The notes: generated by a model from the sequence alone, not told the origin. Positions 1-10,861 are shown, numbered from the stretch's first letter. The stretch is 64,000 nucleotides of DNA from Lucinisca nassula (GCA_963580285.1 OY757016.1:42547124-42611123); one strand, 5' to 3'. Numbers and translations are program-made.

Positions 1-100
1 CTGAATGAATACATTACATCAAGTAATTTGATTGGCCGATGGTCAGAAATGGCTGTGGCTAAATAAATTTTATTCAGCAGGATAAGGTTAAATAGTCATT
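1..100 (+). repeat. Edge of a dispersed repeat (post-palindrome segment)
   Basis: The text ATCAAGTAATTTGATTGG followed by a TAAATAAATTTATTCAGC-like stretch recurs at 19230-19310, 20190-20270 and, more diverged, 30130-30215, 30580-30650 and (inverted) 31735-31815. At 19 and 20 kb it directly follows a CAGTGTAGA palindrome, so the window probably starts inside such a unit. No coding signal. Confidence 0.6.
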
Positions 101-760
101 TTAAAACAGAGTAAAGGAGGAAAAATCAAAATCTAAAAGCCTTAAATCCTGCAAATGTCTGAAAAATATGAGGCCTGCATCCAATGTGGCTTTCCACAGC
201 CAAGTGCAAAAAAATGAACAACAGTGCTTAACATAAGTATGGTCTTATCAGAACCTTCAATATCACAGCTGCTACATGCGGCAAGACAGTGCCTGTGATA
301 AACGGTATAGAGACCTGATCCCAAGGTCATAAAACTTTTTTCATGCTCAACTCAGCTGAGCATGAAATTATAATAGTTATAAATATCAAAATACAGACGA
401 ATAGCTAAGATCAGCACAGAATTTGGAATTGTTGTAAACAATTGTTTTTAAAATTTATAAGCAGGACAAAAATTTCATGCTCAAGTGAGTTGAGAATATA
501 AAAGTTTTTTAAACTCAGGGCCTGGCCCATAGTCCAAGGGTCTTAAAACATTTTTCATGCTCATCTCAACTGAGCTTGAAATTTATCCTGGTCATAAATT
601 TTAAAATGCCAACAATTGTTGGCATTTTAACATTTATGAGCAGGATAAATAACTGCCTTTGATGGTTTAAGTATGATAATTCCTTTGATTTTGTGATTAT
701 TGACATTTATGATTAATCTGCATTTCATGCTCAGTTGAGCATGAACAAGTTTTATAACCT
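101..760. other. AT-rich gene-free stretch with small palindromes
   Basis: No believable ORF. It holds three short hairpins built on TCATGCTCA/TGAGCATGA (341-365, 555-580, 725-744), spaced about 170-210 bp apart, and a perfect 30-bp palindrome at 601-630. The recurrence suggests an old repeat whose unit carries one hairpin per copy. Confidence 0.55.
601..630. repeat. Perfect 30-bp palindrome
   Basis: The stretch reads identically on both strands with no loop; its centre is AACAATTGTT. It lies in AT-rich DNA between two copies of the TCATGCTCA hairpin. No function is implied. Confidence 0.9.
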
Positions 761-1267
761 TAGGGCCTTGCTTCTGATTAGTAACTGAAAGTGCACATCA
801 AAGTTTGAAATGCCAATTTCAAAAATTGTCGTTTGTTTTGTCGTATGTTGGTTACTTTTAAAGACATTGTTGCAAATCAGTGTAGACCCAGATAAGGGGA
901 TTAGGGGCCACACTGTTTGTCTGTAAGCAAAAGTATGTTTCAATAGTTTGCAAGCAGATTCAGCAGACAACATTTCTAAAAGCAATTTTTCTTTGCATCT
1001 TAAGGGTCAAAATTACCAATTGGATGGATAATGAATGCCATTTATTGAATGCTATGTACTTTTTGTTTACAAGCTTGTTCACTTAATGAACACATACACT
1101 GAGCATTTTATTTCAATATACAGCCATGCAAATACACCCTACATCCTGGACATCAAAACGTTAGGGAATAAGACATTTCTTAGTCCCGTCCAACAAGACC
1201 ATAACTTCTTTGTATCTTTATAACACTGTTGTTTAGGTCCAAAGCAGAAATCCTGTAAGTTAAAGTA
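761..1267. other. Gene-free stretch with a decayed palindrome
   Basis: Only short chance ORFs. Around 880-935 there are remnants of the dispersed CAGTGTAGA palindrome (CAGTGTAGACCCAGAT, later CACACTGTTTGTC) with the symmetry mostly lost. Nothing else is recognised. Confidence 0.45.
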
Positions 1268-1689
1268 CTAGAGGCCCAAGTGGGCCAGAATCACTCACCT
1301 GAATGAGGCTGATCATATATTATATTGTGCCTTGGTGGCCATTTTTTCTATCAGATCACATTCTGAATCTGCATGTTATCTTGATGCTTCTGATTAAGTT
1401 TCTGAACAGCTTAGTCTGATTTAGGACTCAGGAACAGATGTTGTTGATGCAGAGTGGAAAAGTATAGTTTGGTAGGCCAGAGCTATCTTTTGTACCTGCC
1501 TTTGGCATATTCTGAAACCAAGTCAACCAATCACGTGAATACAACTGCAAAACAAACAAATCTATGGTGTTTACTGCCACTTGCAAAAAAAGCCACAATA
1601 CCGAATCATCTTAATATTGTGGACTCAGCGAGTTTAACTTACAATGACAGCACCTGAGCTGACCCTCCCTGTAATCTTATATGCAATTA

Positions 1690-4020
1690 ATATATTGGTA
1701 CTTTGAAGAATTTCAAGATGGCCACCATCTGGGATATGAGAATGCAACAATTTTAGCAATTCTGAATCTCCATGTCACCCAATTGCCTCCCACAAATTTC
1801 AACTCAATAAAACAGACCATTCTGAAGCAGATGTGGTTTGAAGATTTTCAAGATGGCCAATGTGGCAGCCATCTGGGATATCCGAAAGATTGGTTCTAAG
1901 ATGTCTGAATCTCATTGTCACCCCAATGCCTCACATCAAGTTTTGGCTGAATTCAACTTTATGTGGTTTGAAGATTTTCAAGTCGGCCCACACGGAAGCA
2001 TCTTAGATAACAGAACAGAATAATTTCAGCAATTTTCAATCTCCACGTTGCCCCAATGCCTCCAATCAAGTTTCAGCTCCATCCGAACTTTCTTCAGGAG
2101 GAGATGTAGTTTGCTGAATTTCAAGATGGCCGCCATTGTTGCCCTCTTGTATATCAGACTGAAACATAAAACAATTTTAGCAAATCTGAATTTCCATGTC
2201 GCCCCAATGCCTCCTATGGTTCGGGACATGTCTTTTTAAGAATTTCAAGATGGCCTCCGTGCGCAGCCATCTTGGATATCGGAACAGAACAATTTTAGCA
2301 AATCTGAATCTCCATGTTGTCACAATGCCTCCCACAATGCCTCCCATCAAGTTTAAGCTCAATCCAACCTTTAGTTCAGGAAGAGATGTCATTTGAAGAA
2401 TTTCAGGATGACCGCCATAGTCGCCATTTTAGATATTGGAACAACAATTTTAGCAAATCTGAATCCCCATTTCACACATGCCTTCCATGAAGTTTCAACT
2501 TGATCCAACTTCTGGTTTGGGAGATGTCGTTTGAAGAATTTCAAGATGGCGACCATGGTAACCATCTAGGATCGTTTGAAGAATTTCAAGATGGCGACCA
2601 TGGTAACCATCTAGGATAAGGGAATGGAATGTTACAATTTTAGCAAATATATCTGAATCTCCAATTTGTCGCCCCAATGACTCCCATCATTATAGTTTCA
2701 GCTCAATTCAACCCTTGGTTCGGGAAGAGATGTCATTTGAAGAATTTTAGGATGGCTGCTATAGTCGCCATCTTGGATATGGGAACAGAACAATTTTTGC
2801 AAATCTTAATTGCCATTTCAGCCATGTGCCTTCCATACAGTTTCAACTTTATCCAACCTCGGGAGATGTCGTTTGAAGAATTTTCAAGATGGCCACCAGG
2901 GCGACCATCTAGGATAAGGGAATGATATGATTTTTTTTTATCAAATCTGAATCTCTATGTCTCCCCGATGCCTCCCATCAAGTTTCAGCTTGATCAGACC
3001 TCTGGTTTGGGAGCAGGTGCTGTTTGAAGAATTTCAAGATGCAGGTATGGTGACCATCTTGGATATATGAACGGAACAATCATAGCAAATCTAAGTATCC
3101 ATATCATCCAGATGCCTCTCATCAAATTTCAGCTCAAGTGGAGCTTTGGTTCAGGAGGAGATGTCGTTTGAAGAATTTCAAGATGGATGCCATGGTGACC
3201 ATATTGGATATCGTAAGGGAACGATTTTAGCAATTTTAATCTGAATCTCCATGTCGCCCCCGATGCCTCCCATCAAGTTTTAGGTCAATTTCGACCTTTG
3301 GTTTGGGAGATGTTGTTTGAAGAATTTCAAGATGGAAATTGGGAGAGAACAATTTGAGCAAATCTAAATCTCCATGTCACCAGGATGCCTCCCATCAAGT
3401 TCAAGCTAAATTCGATATTTGTTCGGGAGATGTCGATTGAAGAACTTCAAGATGCAGCCATGGCGGCCATCTTGGATATTGGAACAAAACAATTTTAGCA
3501 AATCTGAATCTCCATGTCAACCCGTTGCCTCCCATAAAGTTTCAGCTCAATTTGACCTTTGGCTTTATTTGTTTGTTTGTATTGGAGTTTAACGGCCCAG
3601 TCAACACAATTATAGGTCATTTTTTAGCCTGTCAGTTTACCTATCCACACTTTTCCTGGGCGTAAGCGGTTAACCAGTACAGTGCACATTCTTTCTCCAG
3701 AAACTGACAACTGCCCTTCTTGAATCAGCAGAAGGGTGAGGATGACCCTAGAAAGATTTCATGATCAATCTCTACGAAAGAATGTTTCCGACCCCGGCAG
3801 GTATCGAACCCGTGTCCTCCTGATCACCAGTCTGACGCGCATTCGACTGAGCTACTGAGGCCGGCTAATTTGACCTTTGGTTCGGAGATGTCATTTGAAG
3901 AATTTTAAGATGGCCACCATGGCGGACATCTTGGAAATCCAAACAGGTCCATTTTAGGAAATCTGAATCTCCATGTCACCAGGATAACTCCAACCAAGTA
4001 TCAGCTTAATCTGACTTCAG
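1690..4020 (+). repeat. Degenerate tandem array, unit ~120-155 bp
   Basis: About 14 units each begin with a version of TTTGAAGAATTTCAAGATGG, then GCCATCTTGGATAT, AACAATTTTAGCAAATCTGA, CTCCATGTC and GCCTCCCATCAAGTTTC. Starts are visible near 1701, 1837, 1964, 2112, 2237, 2392, 2531, 2576 (a short unit), 2737, 2871, 3024, 3166, 3316, 3434 and 3893. Divergence between units is substantial, so the array is old. Confidence 0.8.
3563..3866 (-). mobile_element. SINE C, full length, with 14-bp target-site duplication
   Basis: The tRNA-like head is at the high-coordinate end: on the minus strand it reads CTCAGTAGCTCAGTCGAATG (A-box-like) and GGGTTCGATACC (B-box-like). The body matches the copies at 9858 and 14911, and the tail is (CAAA)n. 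It is flanked by perfect copies of AATTTGACCTTTGG at 3549-3562 and 3867-3880, the signature of target-primed retrotransposition. It interrupts one core of the surrounding array, so it is younger than that array. Confidence 0.88.
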
Positions 4021-4130
4021 TTCAAGAGGATATGACGAAAAATGTAAGAAGTTAACGAGGGATGGACGACAGACAACTGGCCCACAGGCCACAGCATAAG
4101 CTTACCTGGAGCTTTGCTCTAGGTGAGCTA

Positions 4131-5460
4131 AAAATGTGTAGATTATATGGTCATTTTTCTATATAATCTATACATTTTTTGGGTTCTGTTGTTCAAATTC
4201 AAATTTTATTTTCGCTTCAGGCTTTGAACCATATTTTAAATGCAATTTCAAAGCGTTGGCCATCACCAGAAATAACAAACTTTTTCCATGAATAGTGGGT
4301 TTAAAGGGTATAATATTGGGTGTAAAAAAAGTTTTCACCTAGAAAAATAGGTTGGAATGTTACTTTATCAAACGGTTCACTTGACATCACGATAACACAC
4401 CCGTGCGACATAGTGCATTTTCACATCTCCAAAATGGCTACTTTCCTTATGGAAATACGTGATTTTTTTTTCTTATTTATACTGCAAACATAGGTTGTTT
4501 GGTGCTCGTGAGAACTGCTAGAGACATTCTTACAAATACCTTCAACCTATGTCTTGGAGCTGAAATAAGAAAAATAATGTCAACCCCCATAAACCCCAGT
4601 TTTCTTTTTATAAAGTGGGGTCTAGGGGGGTCTTCATTTCACGGACTTATTGTGATGGCATTCAAATAATGTCCGCAGTTGTTGAACTTGTCTGGCTTTG
4701 CGTGCATTTATTACATTACATAGGCGCTTAAAGTGAAGTACATGCGTGACATTATTTCTGACCCATCCTATTGAGATTAAGCCAACAGACATTGAAAAAA
4801 CATAGTATACATGTATGTATTATTTTTTCATGATACATCAAATTCACAGAGAAATTCTAAAAATCCTATCTCAACTGTTTGCAGTGAAGATATTGATTTC
4901 GATTTCACTGAGAAATCTCTAAATTTCATTGAAAATCATGCAAGAAATTCAATTTCACTCTTTCATAACAAAAATTCAATGCACTTATAAGAGGATATCT
5001 CAAACATAGTACTTGTAAGACCTTATAAAAGATTTTATTAAATAATCTGTAACAAATTCCTGAATACCGGTATGAAAATTAATAATAATGAAAAAAACTT
5101 CAAATATAAAACATCAGTAAATATGACAGAATTGACTCATCATATGTGGGAAACTCCAAAACAGAGCATTGGTAAAAATGTTATGATAGCACACCTGTGC
5201 GATAAAAAGGCATCTATCCTATCTCTAAAATTAACATTTTTTTCAGTGAAAATGTTTGATATCTTTCTTATTTTTAGTCCAAATACAGATTGTGAGTGCT
5301 AGTTAGAACCACCTCAATGAGGTAGTTGTATCAAATACTCACTCTCCGTTGTTGAACAAAAATAAGGAAAATAATGAAAATCCCATAAATCCCACTTTTC
5401 TCTATATAAAGTGGAGTCTACAGGAGTCTTCATTTCACGGAATTGTTTACCTGATGAGTA
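4131..5460. repeat. Two decayed MITE H copies in AT-rich DNA
   Basis: Copies lie at about 4385-4655 and 5180-5450. Each has GATAACACACCCGTGCGA-like sequence, a TCTTATTT stretch, a decayed inverted hairpin around GTGCTCGTTAGAAC, then AAATAAGGAAAATAATG and CCCATAAACCCCA...TATAAAGTGGGGT. The DNA between and around them (4656-5179) is AT-rich with no recognisable gene. Confidence 0.6.
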
Positions 5461-6006
5461 CATGCCCAAATCAGAGACAAGAAAATACAGCTTCTATTGT
5501 AGTATTCAGGACCTGAAGGTAAAAAATTTCTAAACAAATTTCTAAAAATAACACAGCCTGACACCCCTAATTTGCTCTATATCAGGCAGGAGATCCGATT
5601 AAGTACAAATAGGTTAACTAGCCTACACTAAGTATAACCGGTAGGTTCACATCTTAACCGCAGATGGAATCTTGCCTCTTCTTGTGCTGTCTGCATGATT
5701 ATCAGCTGAGAAATTTGTGTCTTTATATCAAGCTTAATGGCTTAGTCAACACTATTAACCATATAGGTCATACTGAGCTCTAAAACAAACAAATAAAAAC
5801 AGTGTTTCACAGAGAAATAAAAAAATATCCCAACATTATAGTCACTCCTGCTTATCTCAAGTCTAGTCTTGTACAACATGACCCTACTGATGTTTAGTCA
5901 CTTAAAGGAAAGCAGCGTAGCGTAATGTATGGAAGGACATGAGTTCAGGACTAATCACAAGTCACGTGTTTCACCTATGGCTGTGTCCATAAGCACAATC
6001 TTTCAA
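5461..6006. other. No gene seen
   Basis: Unique-looking AT-rich sequence. A short SINE-tail-like fragment (GGCTTAGTCAACACTATTAACCATATAGGTCAT, interrupted) lies near 5735-5770. No ORF has coding character. Confidence 0.4.
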
Positions 6007-6383
6007 TGTTCTAAAAAGGGTTATCTTTTGGAAGCAAGGAAAACACCACAGAACTGGAAATATGGAGTGTACGTGTTTTCTGGGCCAGACTAGCTAGTTT
6101 CGGCCAATTAGGCCTCATCAGTGACCCTCAAATATTCTCAAAATTCAGCAACGGAATCAATGATCCCAAAGGACAAGAAAATATAAACTACACTATGATG
6201 TAGGGCAGGGAGACTTTTTATGGCCGCCACACATTCCCAGACACCAGGTGTAGTGACGTTAAATATGTTCTAAAAAGGGTTATCCTTTGGAAGCAAGGAA
6301 AACACCACAGAACTGGAAATATGGAGTGTACATGTTTCTGGGCCAGACTAGCTAGTTTCGGCCAATTAGGCCTCATCAGTGAC
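6007..6383. repeat. Direct repeat, 2 x ~119 bp
   Basis: The segments 6007-6125 and 6266-6383 are about 97 percent alike. Both contain AGGAAAACACCACAGAACTG and GGCCAATTAGGCCTCATCAG, and they are separated by 140 bp of different sequence. The spacer holds GGGCAGGGAGACTTTTTATG. No family is recognised. Confidence 0.85.
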
Positions 6384-6599
6384 AAATTCAATCTTTTAAA
6401 ATATATATCAATCTATCAAATTCATCAAACATGAATAAAATTGTTTTTGTTTTGGTTTCACTACATGTCATTAAAATCAAATCTCAAACAAAAACTTTAA
6501 AAACTTGTCTTATACTGTCGCCCAAACAAAATATAAAAACTGTTTGATCAGTCTTCACCCTGTGCTATATACCAGTAGATAACTCAAACAGTCTTTATG

Positions 6600-6895
6600 A
6601 AGACAAGCAAGCATAACTGCAGATCAGGATGAGTAACAAGGGGAAAGGGACCACCTGGCAGATTTTTTCTGCCATTTTTCAAAGGCAGACAACTTTCGAG
6701 ACTTCCTGTTCGCTTTTCTATAAGCCCTGTCCCACCGAAAAAAGGGTCTACTCTTAAAGGAAAGAATTTGCTCCTCAGGAGCAAATTCTTTTCTTTAAGA
6801 CTTGACCCTACAGACATGGGAAACAAAAATACATTTGGAGGAGTTGCCTCCCCTGAAGGTATTCCCATTCCCCTAAGACGTATCATGTCTTTATT
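6600..6895. repeat. Dispersed repeat Q, copy 1
   Basis: The block runs from near 6645 (GGGAAAGGGACCACCTGGC) through GACAACTTTCGAGACTTCCTG, a hairpin at 6764-6790 (AGAATTTGCTCCT / AGGAGCAAATTCT) and GGTATTCCCATTCCCCT. It is closely matched, inverted, at 63400-63600. The 100-aa minus-strand ORF here lies wholly in this repeat and is not credited as a gene. Confidence 0.7.
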
Positions 6896-6899
6896 GCCA

Positions 6900-7262
6900 G
6901 CCGCAGTAGCTTAGTCGGATGCCATTGGTTTGCTACCTGCTTGGTCCATTATGATAAAACATGGCCCCCACCCATAGGGGCTTGGTGAAATAGATTGCGC
7001 TGCATGGTTCTTCCACACAGAGCTAGAACTGACCACACGTGAGTACTGGTAAACCGCTTAGAAGGTCTAAGCCTGCCCAGGCAAAGTGGTGTGAGTCATG
7101 TCCAAGCATTTTAACCCTGTTGGTTCCATTGGGCGGCAGGACTTGAGATGTCATGTCAGCTCAATATCGGGTAAAAGTGCCACAAAATTGAAAGCAGCAT
7201 CTCCAAAATGACCTAAATAGTGTTGATGGGTATGTTAAACCTCAAATCAAACAAACAAAACA
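6900..7262 (+). mobile_element. SINE A copy with a SINE C-like head in front
   Basis: A tRNA-like piece (GCAGTAGCTTAGTCGGATGCC) at 6903-6925 is followed from about 6961 by a diverged SINE A: CCCCCACCCATAGGGGC, TACTGGTAAACCGCTTAG, AAGCCTGCCCAGGC, CTCAATATCGGGTAAAAGT, GACCTAAATAGTGTTGA and an AAACCTCAAATCAAACAAAC tail. Confidence 0.75.
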
Positions 7263-7530
7263 ATAACACATCCATGTGGTTAAATTGTCTCCTTTCACAT
7301 CACTAAAACAAGCATTTTTCAGATAATTTTTTTTTTAATTATCTTTCTTATTTCTTGTCCAAAAATAGATTGTGGGCACTTGTTAGAACCGCATCATTGA
7401 AGCAGTTCTAACAAGTACCCACAATATTTTTTAAGCAAAAATAATGTCAACCCCTGTAAACCACATTTTTCTCTATATAAAGTTGGTTTAGAGGGGTCTT
7501 CATTACATGAACTTGTTCAACTGGGGCCAA
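7262..7530. mobile_element. MITE H copy
   Basis: The central hairpin at about 7370-7430 pairs GATTGTGGGCACTTGTTAG with its inverse near AACAAGTACCCACAAT. Flanks AAATTGTCTCCTTTCACATC and CCCTGTAAACCACATTTTTC...TATAAAGTTGG match the family. No ORF. Confidence 0.7.
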
Positions 7531-7599
7531 TTGTTAAAAACTTAATGACATTGTTAATTAAGGAATCGTTAGAACGTTGATCATCTATATATACTGATA

Positions 7600-7659
7600 T
7601 TTTTGCTGAAAAAATGTTAGTAGCGTATGCAAAAGCTACTCACATTTTTTCAGCAAAAA
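7600..7659. repeat. 18-bp-arm hairpin
   Basis: TTTTTGCTGAAAAAATGT at 7600-7617 is exactly inverted at 7642-7659. The loop itself contains a small inverted pair (AGTAGC/GCTACT). It abuts the left end of the next pearl-like element. Confidence 0.85.
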
Positions 7660-8456
7660 CTAGAGAAAACGACCAGTGGGTCACGTATACCCCTGGCCAG
7701 CGCCACCCTCTAATATATCTTTAGAGCTTAATTATATGTAATATGGAAGCTATAAGAATCTATAAATGTGCTTGTAAAAGCTTAACCAAAGATAAAATTT
7801 CTACATGGACCAAGGGATTGAGGGCATCAAAATTACTGAAGGGGTGGGGGCATCAATGTTACTGAAGCAGCAGGGTTGGGTATACATCAATGAAATATTT
7901 GGACTGGTATGCAAGATCGATGCAAGTATAAATTAGATTTGTCTTTGAGTTTAGGACATACAGGGATCTATAAACTTTGTCATAAAACTTCAACCAAATG
8001 TAAAATTTCTAAGTCTGTGACCTTGACCTCAAGGTCACTGTGGGGCTGGTGGGACTTGCATCAATGAAATCTTTAGACCAGTATGTAACTTCAGTGTAAG
8101 TATCAACTAAATCTATCAAAGGGTTCAGAAGATACAATCTCTTAGAAACTTTGACGTAAAACTTTAACCAAACATAAAATTTCTAAGTGTGTGATCTTGA
8201 CCCCAAGGTCACTGTGGGGGGTGGGACATGCATCAATGAAATTTTTGGACCAGTATGTAACTTCAGTGTAAGTATCAACTAAATCTATCAAAGGGTTCAG
8301 AAGATACCATCTCTTAGAAACTTTGACGTAAAACTTTAACCAAAATATTAACAGACGGATGGACCGACCTACGGACGGATGGACACACGAACAGAAGAAC
8401 GGCAGGACGAAAACTATATACCCCCATAGCATAGTTCAAATGCCGGGCATATAATA
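7660..8456 (+). mobile_element. Pearl-like tandem-core element 2
   Basis: From CAGTGGGTCACGTATACCCC at the left to GACGGATGGACCGACCTACG, AACTATATACCCCCATAGC and AATGCCGGGCATATAATA at the right. The interior has three or four ~175-bp cores containing AAACTTTAACCAAA, AATTTCTAAGT, a nuclear-receptor-like inverted element (TGACCTTGACCTCAAGGTCA at 8018-8037) and GTAACTTCAGTGTAAGTATC. There is no protein-coding capacity. Confidence 0.6.
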
Positions 8457-8529
8457 ACAAAATTTTAGATATTGTACTCGCTAGAACAGTTAACAATTTG
8501 ACCACTAACAAGCTAACGAGGCTTTGAAC

Positions 8530-8650
8530 AACTGGACCCAGATCCACAGATTCTTTCGAGGAGACTGATAATGAAATCTTAGCTATAGTCATTCTCTCCT
8601 TCAGCTGATTAACCCAATTTGTACCAGAAACCCCAAAATGGGCACCCTGG
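8530..8650. repeat. SINE C remnant
   Basis: ACTGATAATGAAATCTTAGC and TCATTCTCTCCTTCAGCTGATT match the body of SINE C (compare 9950-10005). Head and tail are missing. Confidence 0.45.
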
Positions 8651-8941
8651 CCATTACGCAAACACGCCTATACAAATACATTACCACCTTTATCGCCGAA
8701 AAAATGAAAAATTTAAGATGAAAAAATGTGATATTTTTCTTATTTCTGCTCAAAATATACCCGGTAGATTGTTGGTACTCGTTAAAACTGCCTCGATGAG
8801 GCGGTTCTAACGAGTACCCACAATCTATATTTTAGAGCAGAAATAATAAAAATAAGGTTCATCCCTGCAAACCCCAGTTTTACTATATAAAAAAGTGGGG
8901 TTCAAGGGGGTCAAAATTATATAGGCATGTTTTCGTGATGG
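8651..8941. mobile_element. MITE H copy with terminal inverted repeats
   Basis: The left end CCATTACGCAAACACGCCTA is inverted at the right end (TAGGCATGTTTTCGTGATGG) with about three mismatches in 22 bp. A central perfect-looking hairpin at about 8770-8826 pairs ATTGTTGGTACTCGTTA...CGCCTC with GAGGCG...TAACGAGTACCCACAAT. TATAAAAAAGTGGGG lies near the right end. No transposase. Confidence 0.82.
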
Positions 8942-9021
8942 GACGCCGCAGAATGCAGAGTCTGATCAGAGCCTCCACTAATTGCAAAAAGTTCAGCTAT
9001 TTTCCAAATAAATTAAAACAA

Positions 9022-9825
9022 GAATTCCGCCGAAGGCTATGTCGCGCCTGTGGGGGCGCAAAGTCACCCAACCATGATATGTAGGTCAAGGTCAAACATA
9101 GATGCTTGCACAAAGGTTTCCATTCTTAAATGCAAGCTTGTACCAAGTATCATTAATGTAGCTCTTATAGTTCTTGAGAAATAAACTTGAACCTCAGGGT
9201 GAACGCTAGGGTGGTCGCAATATTTTACAAAGTCAGTGAACCATGAAATATAGGTCAAGGTCAAATATGGATGCTTGCATTTAAGTAACCATACCCAGAT
9301 ACAAGTTTGTACCAAGTATCATTAATGAAGCTCTTATAGTTCTTCCGAAATAAACTTGAACCTCAGGGTGAACTCTAGGGTGGTCGCAATATTTTACAAA
9401 GTCAGTGAACCATGAAATGTAGGTCAAGGTCAAATTTGGATGCTTGCATGTAAGTTGTCATCCCCAGATACAAGTTTGTACCAAGTATCATTAATGAAGC
9501 TCTTATAGTTCTTGAGAAATAAACTTGAACCTCAGGGTGAACGCTAGGGTGGTCGCAATATTTTACAAAGTCAGTGAACCATGAAATGTAGGTCAAGGTC
9601 AAATATGGATGCTTGCATGTAAGTTGTCATCCCCAGATACAAGTTTGTACCAAGTATCATTAATGAAGCTCTTATAGTTCTTGAGAAATAAACTTGAACC
9701 TCAGGGTGAACGCTAGGGTGGTCGCAAATGTTGACGCCTTGACAAACGGACGGACGGACGAACGAACGAACGAACGGACGGAAAACCGGGCGCCTATATC
9801 GCGCCATGCTAATAGCAGGCGCGAC
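9022..9825 (+). mobile_element. Pearl-like tandem-core element 3
   Basis: The left end CCGAAGGCTATGTCGCGCCTG is mirrored at the right end (CAGGCGCGAC at 9816-9825), giving inverted ends GTCGCGCCTG/CAGGCGCGAC. Inside are four 169-bp cores, then a tetranucleotide stretch (GGACGGACGAACGAACGAAC, about 9748-9780) and GGGCGCCTATATCGCGCCA. This is a textbook pearl layout: conserved ends, tandem cores, tetranucleotide tract. It is followed 32 bp later by a SINE C. Confidence 0.75.
9071..9746 (+). repeat. Four tandem 169-bp cores with direct AGGTCA repeats
   Basis: Core starts at 9071, 9240, 9409 and 9578 are exactly 169 bp apart. Each core carries AGGTCAAGGTCA (9083-9094, 9252-9263, 9421-9432, 9590-9601), two directly abutting AGGTCA half-sites. 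Each also has ACAAGTTTGTACCAAGTATC, a small hairpin, and CAGGGTGAACGCTAGGGTGG. High identity means recent homogenisation or recent insertion. Confidence 0.9.
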
Positions 9826-9857
9826 AAAAAAAACAACAACCTTTCAACCCTAAATTT

Positions 9858-10164
9858 GCCGGCCTCAGTGGCTCAGTCGGATGCGCGTCTGACTGGTGAT
9901 CAGGAGGTCGCGGGTTCGACTCCCGCCGGGGTCGGCAACATTCTTCCGTGGAGATTGATCATGAAATCTTTTCTACGGTAATTCTCTCCCTTCCGCTGAT
10001 TCAAGAAGGGCAGTTGTCAGTTTCTGGCGAAAGAATGTGCACTGAACTGGTTAACCGCTTACATATAAGCCTGCCCAGGAAAGTGTTGATAGGTAAACTG
10101 ACCGGCTCAAAAATGACCTAAATAGTGTTGACTGGGCCGTAAAACTCTAATACAAACAAACAAA
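9858..10164 (+). mobile_element. SINE C, full length, with 13-bp target-site duplication
   Basis: The tRNA-like head is GCCTCAGTGGCTCAGTCGG (A box) and GGGTTCGACTCC (B box). The body has GATTGATCATGAAATC, GATTCAAGAAGGGCAGTTGTC, ACTGGTTAACCGCTTA and AAGCCTGCCCAGGA; the tail has AATGACCTAAATAGTGTTGA then (ACAA)n. CAACCCTAAATTT flanks it at 9845-9857 and 10165-10177. This is the best-preserved copy and can serve as the family reference. Confidence 0.92.
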
Positions 10165-10177
10165 CAACCCTAAATTT

Positions 10178-10370
10178 ACAAATGGACTCGTGACCAGAGT
10201 TCCCCTTAACTTCCAATTTGGAGTAATTTACTCTCCAACTTTTTCATTTCTGACTCCAACTTTTTGGAATGTCTCAATAGAAAAGTACTGTAAAACTCCA
10301 ACTTTTTCTGGAGGACAGTATTTTTACTCCAACTTTCAAAATTCTAGTGAGAACCCTGCTGACATTATAT
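10178..10370. repeat. ACTCCAACTTTTT iterated sequence
   Basis: Five or so irregular repeats of CTCCAACTTTTT or close variants (for example near 10230, 10256, 10296 and 10328). No gene. The pattern is minisatellite-like but degenerate. Confidence 0.5.
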
Positions 10371-10374
10371 AATG

Positions 10375-10576
10375 AGGAAGATTCCATTTGGTACAAAACG
10401 GGATAAAGAAGTGTTGTTTTCAGTTTCTGGTGAGAGAATGTGCACTTTGCAGGTTAAATGTTTATAAAAAAAGCCAGGAAGAGGGTGGTTAGATAAACTG
10501 ACCAGCTCAATATAATATGACCAAAAAAGTGTTGACATGGCTGTTATCCCTTTTTGTACCAAATGGAATCTTCCTC
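10375..10576. repeat. Inverted repeats framing a SINE C fragment
   Basis: AGGAAGATTCCATTTGGTAC at the left is inverted at the right (GTACCAAATGGAATCTTCCT), so the whole unit is foldback. The interior (GTTTTCAGTTTCTGGTGAGA, GCCAGGAAGAGGGTGG, AAAAAGTGTTGACATGGCTG) is a decayed SINE C 3' part. The arms are MITE F termini. Confidence 0.75.
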
Positions 10577-10775
10577 CTTATATACAGCTGGAGTCCATTT
10601 CAAAATTTAGGGGTGTCAGGTTGTGTTTTCTTCAAAATTTATTTGGAAAATGGCTGAACTTTTGGCAAACAGTGTAGGCCCTGATCAGATGCCGCGTTCT
10701 GCGGTGTCTGATCTGGGCCTGCACTGTTTGTCAGGGTACCCGTTTTGGGGTTTCCGGTACTAAATGGGTTAAACT
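10543..10775 (-). mobile_element. MITE F copy carrying a CAGTGTAGA palindrome
   Basis: Ends TTTTTGTACCAAATGGAATC and GGTACTAAATGGGTTAA are imperfect inverted repeats. Inside are GGGGTGTCAGGTTGTGTTTTC and a near-perfect palindrome at 10665-10731. Related copies are at 34226-34455 and 55287-55522. Confidence 0.75.
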
Positions 10776-10861
10776 CCCAACAAACAAAACTGGCCAAACA
10801 CGAGGTACATATAAATATGTGTATAAATTGTAGAAGTTCTGAAATGGTTTATGCATAGCAA

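Larger units (their letters stand above)
1268..4130 (+). mobile_element. Pearl-like tandem-core element 1
   Basis: Its left end carries a small hairpin (AGGCCCAAGTGGGCC) followed by TCACTCACCTGA. Its right end has GGATGGACGACAGACAAC, then CCCACAGGCC and AGGTGAGCTAAAAA. Between the ends is an array of degenerate ~120-155-bp cores. Conserved ends, tandem cores and a GGAC-type simple-repeat remnant are the known layout of pearl elements, non-autonomous Helitron-related elements of bivalves; assignment to that group is inference. No transposase is encoded. A SINE C has inserted into the array at 3563-3866. Confidence 0.6.

Noticed and set aside
6584..6886. 100-aa minus ORF
   Set aside because: Lies entirely in dispersed repeat Q, whose second copy at 63400-63600 does not keep the frame.
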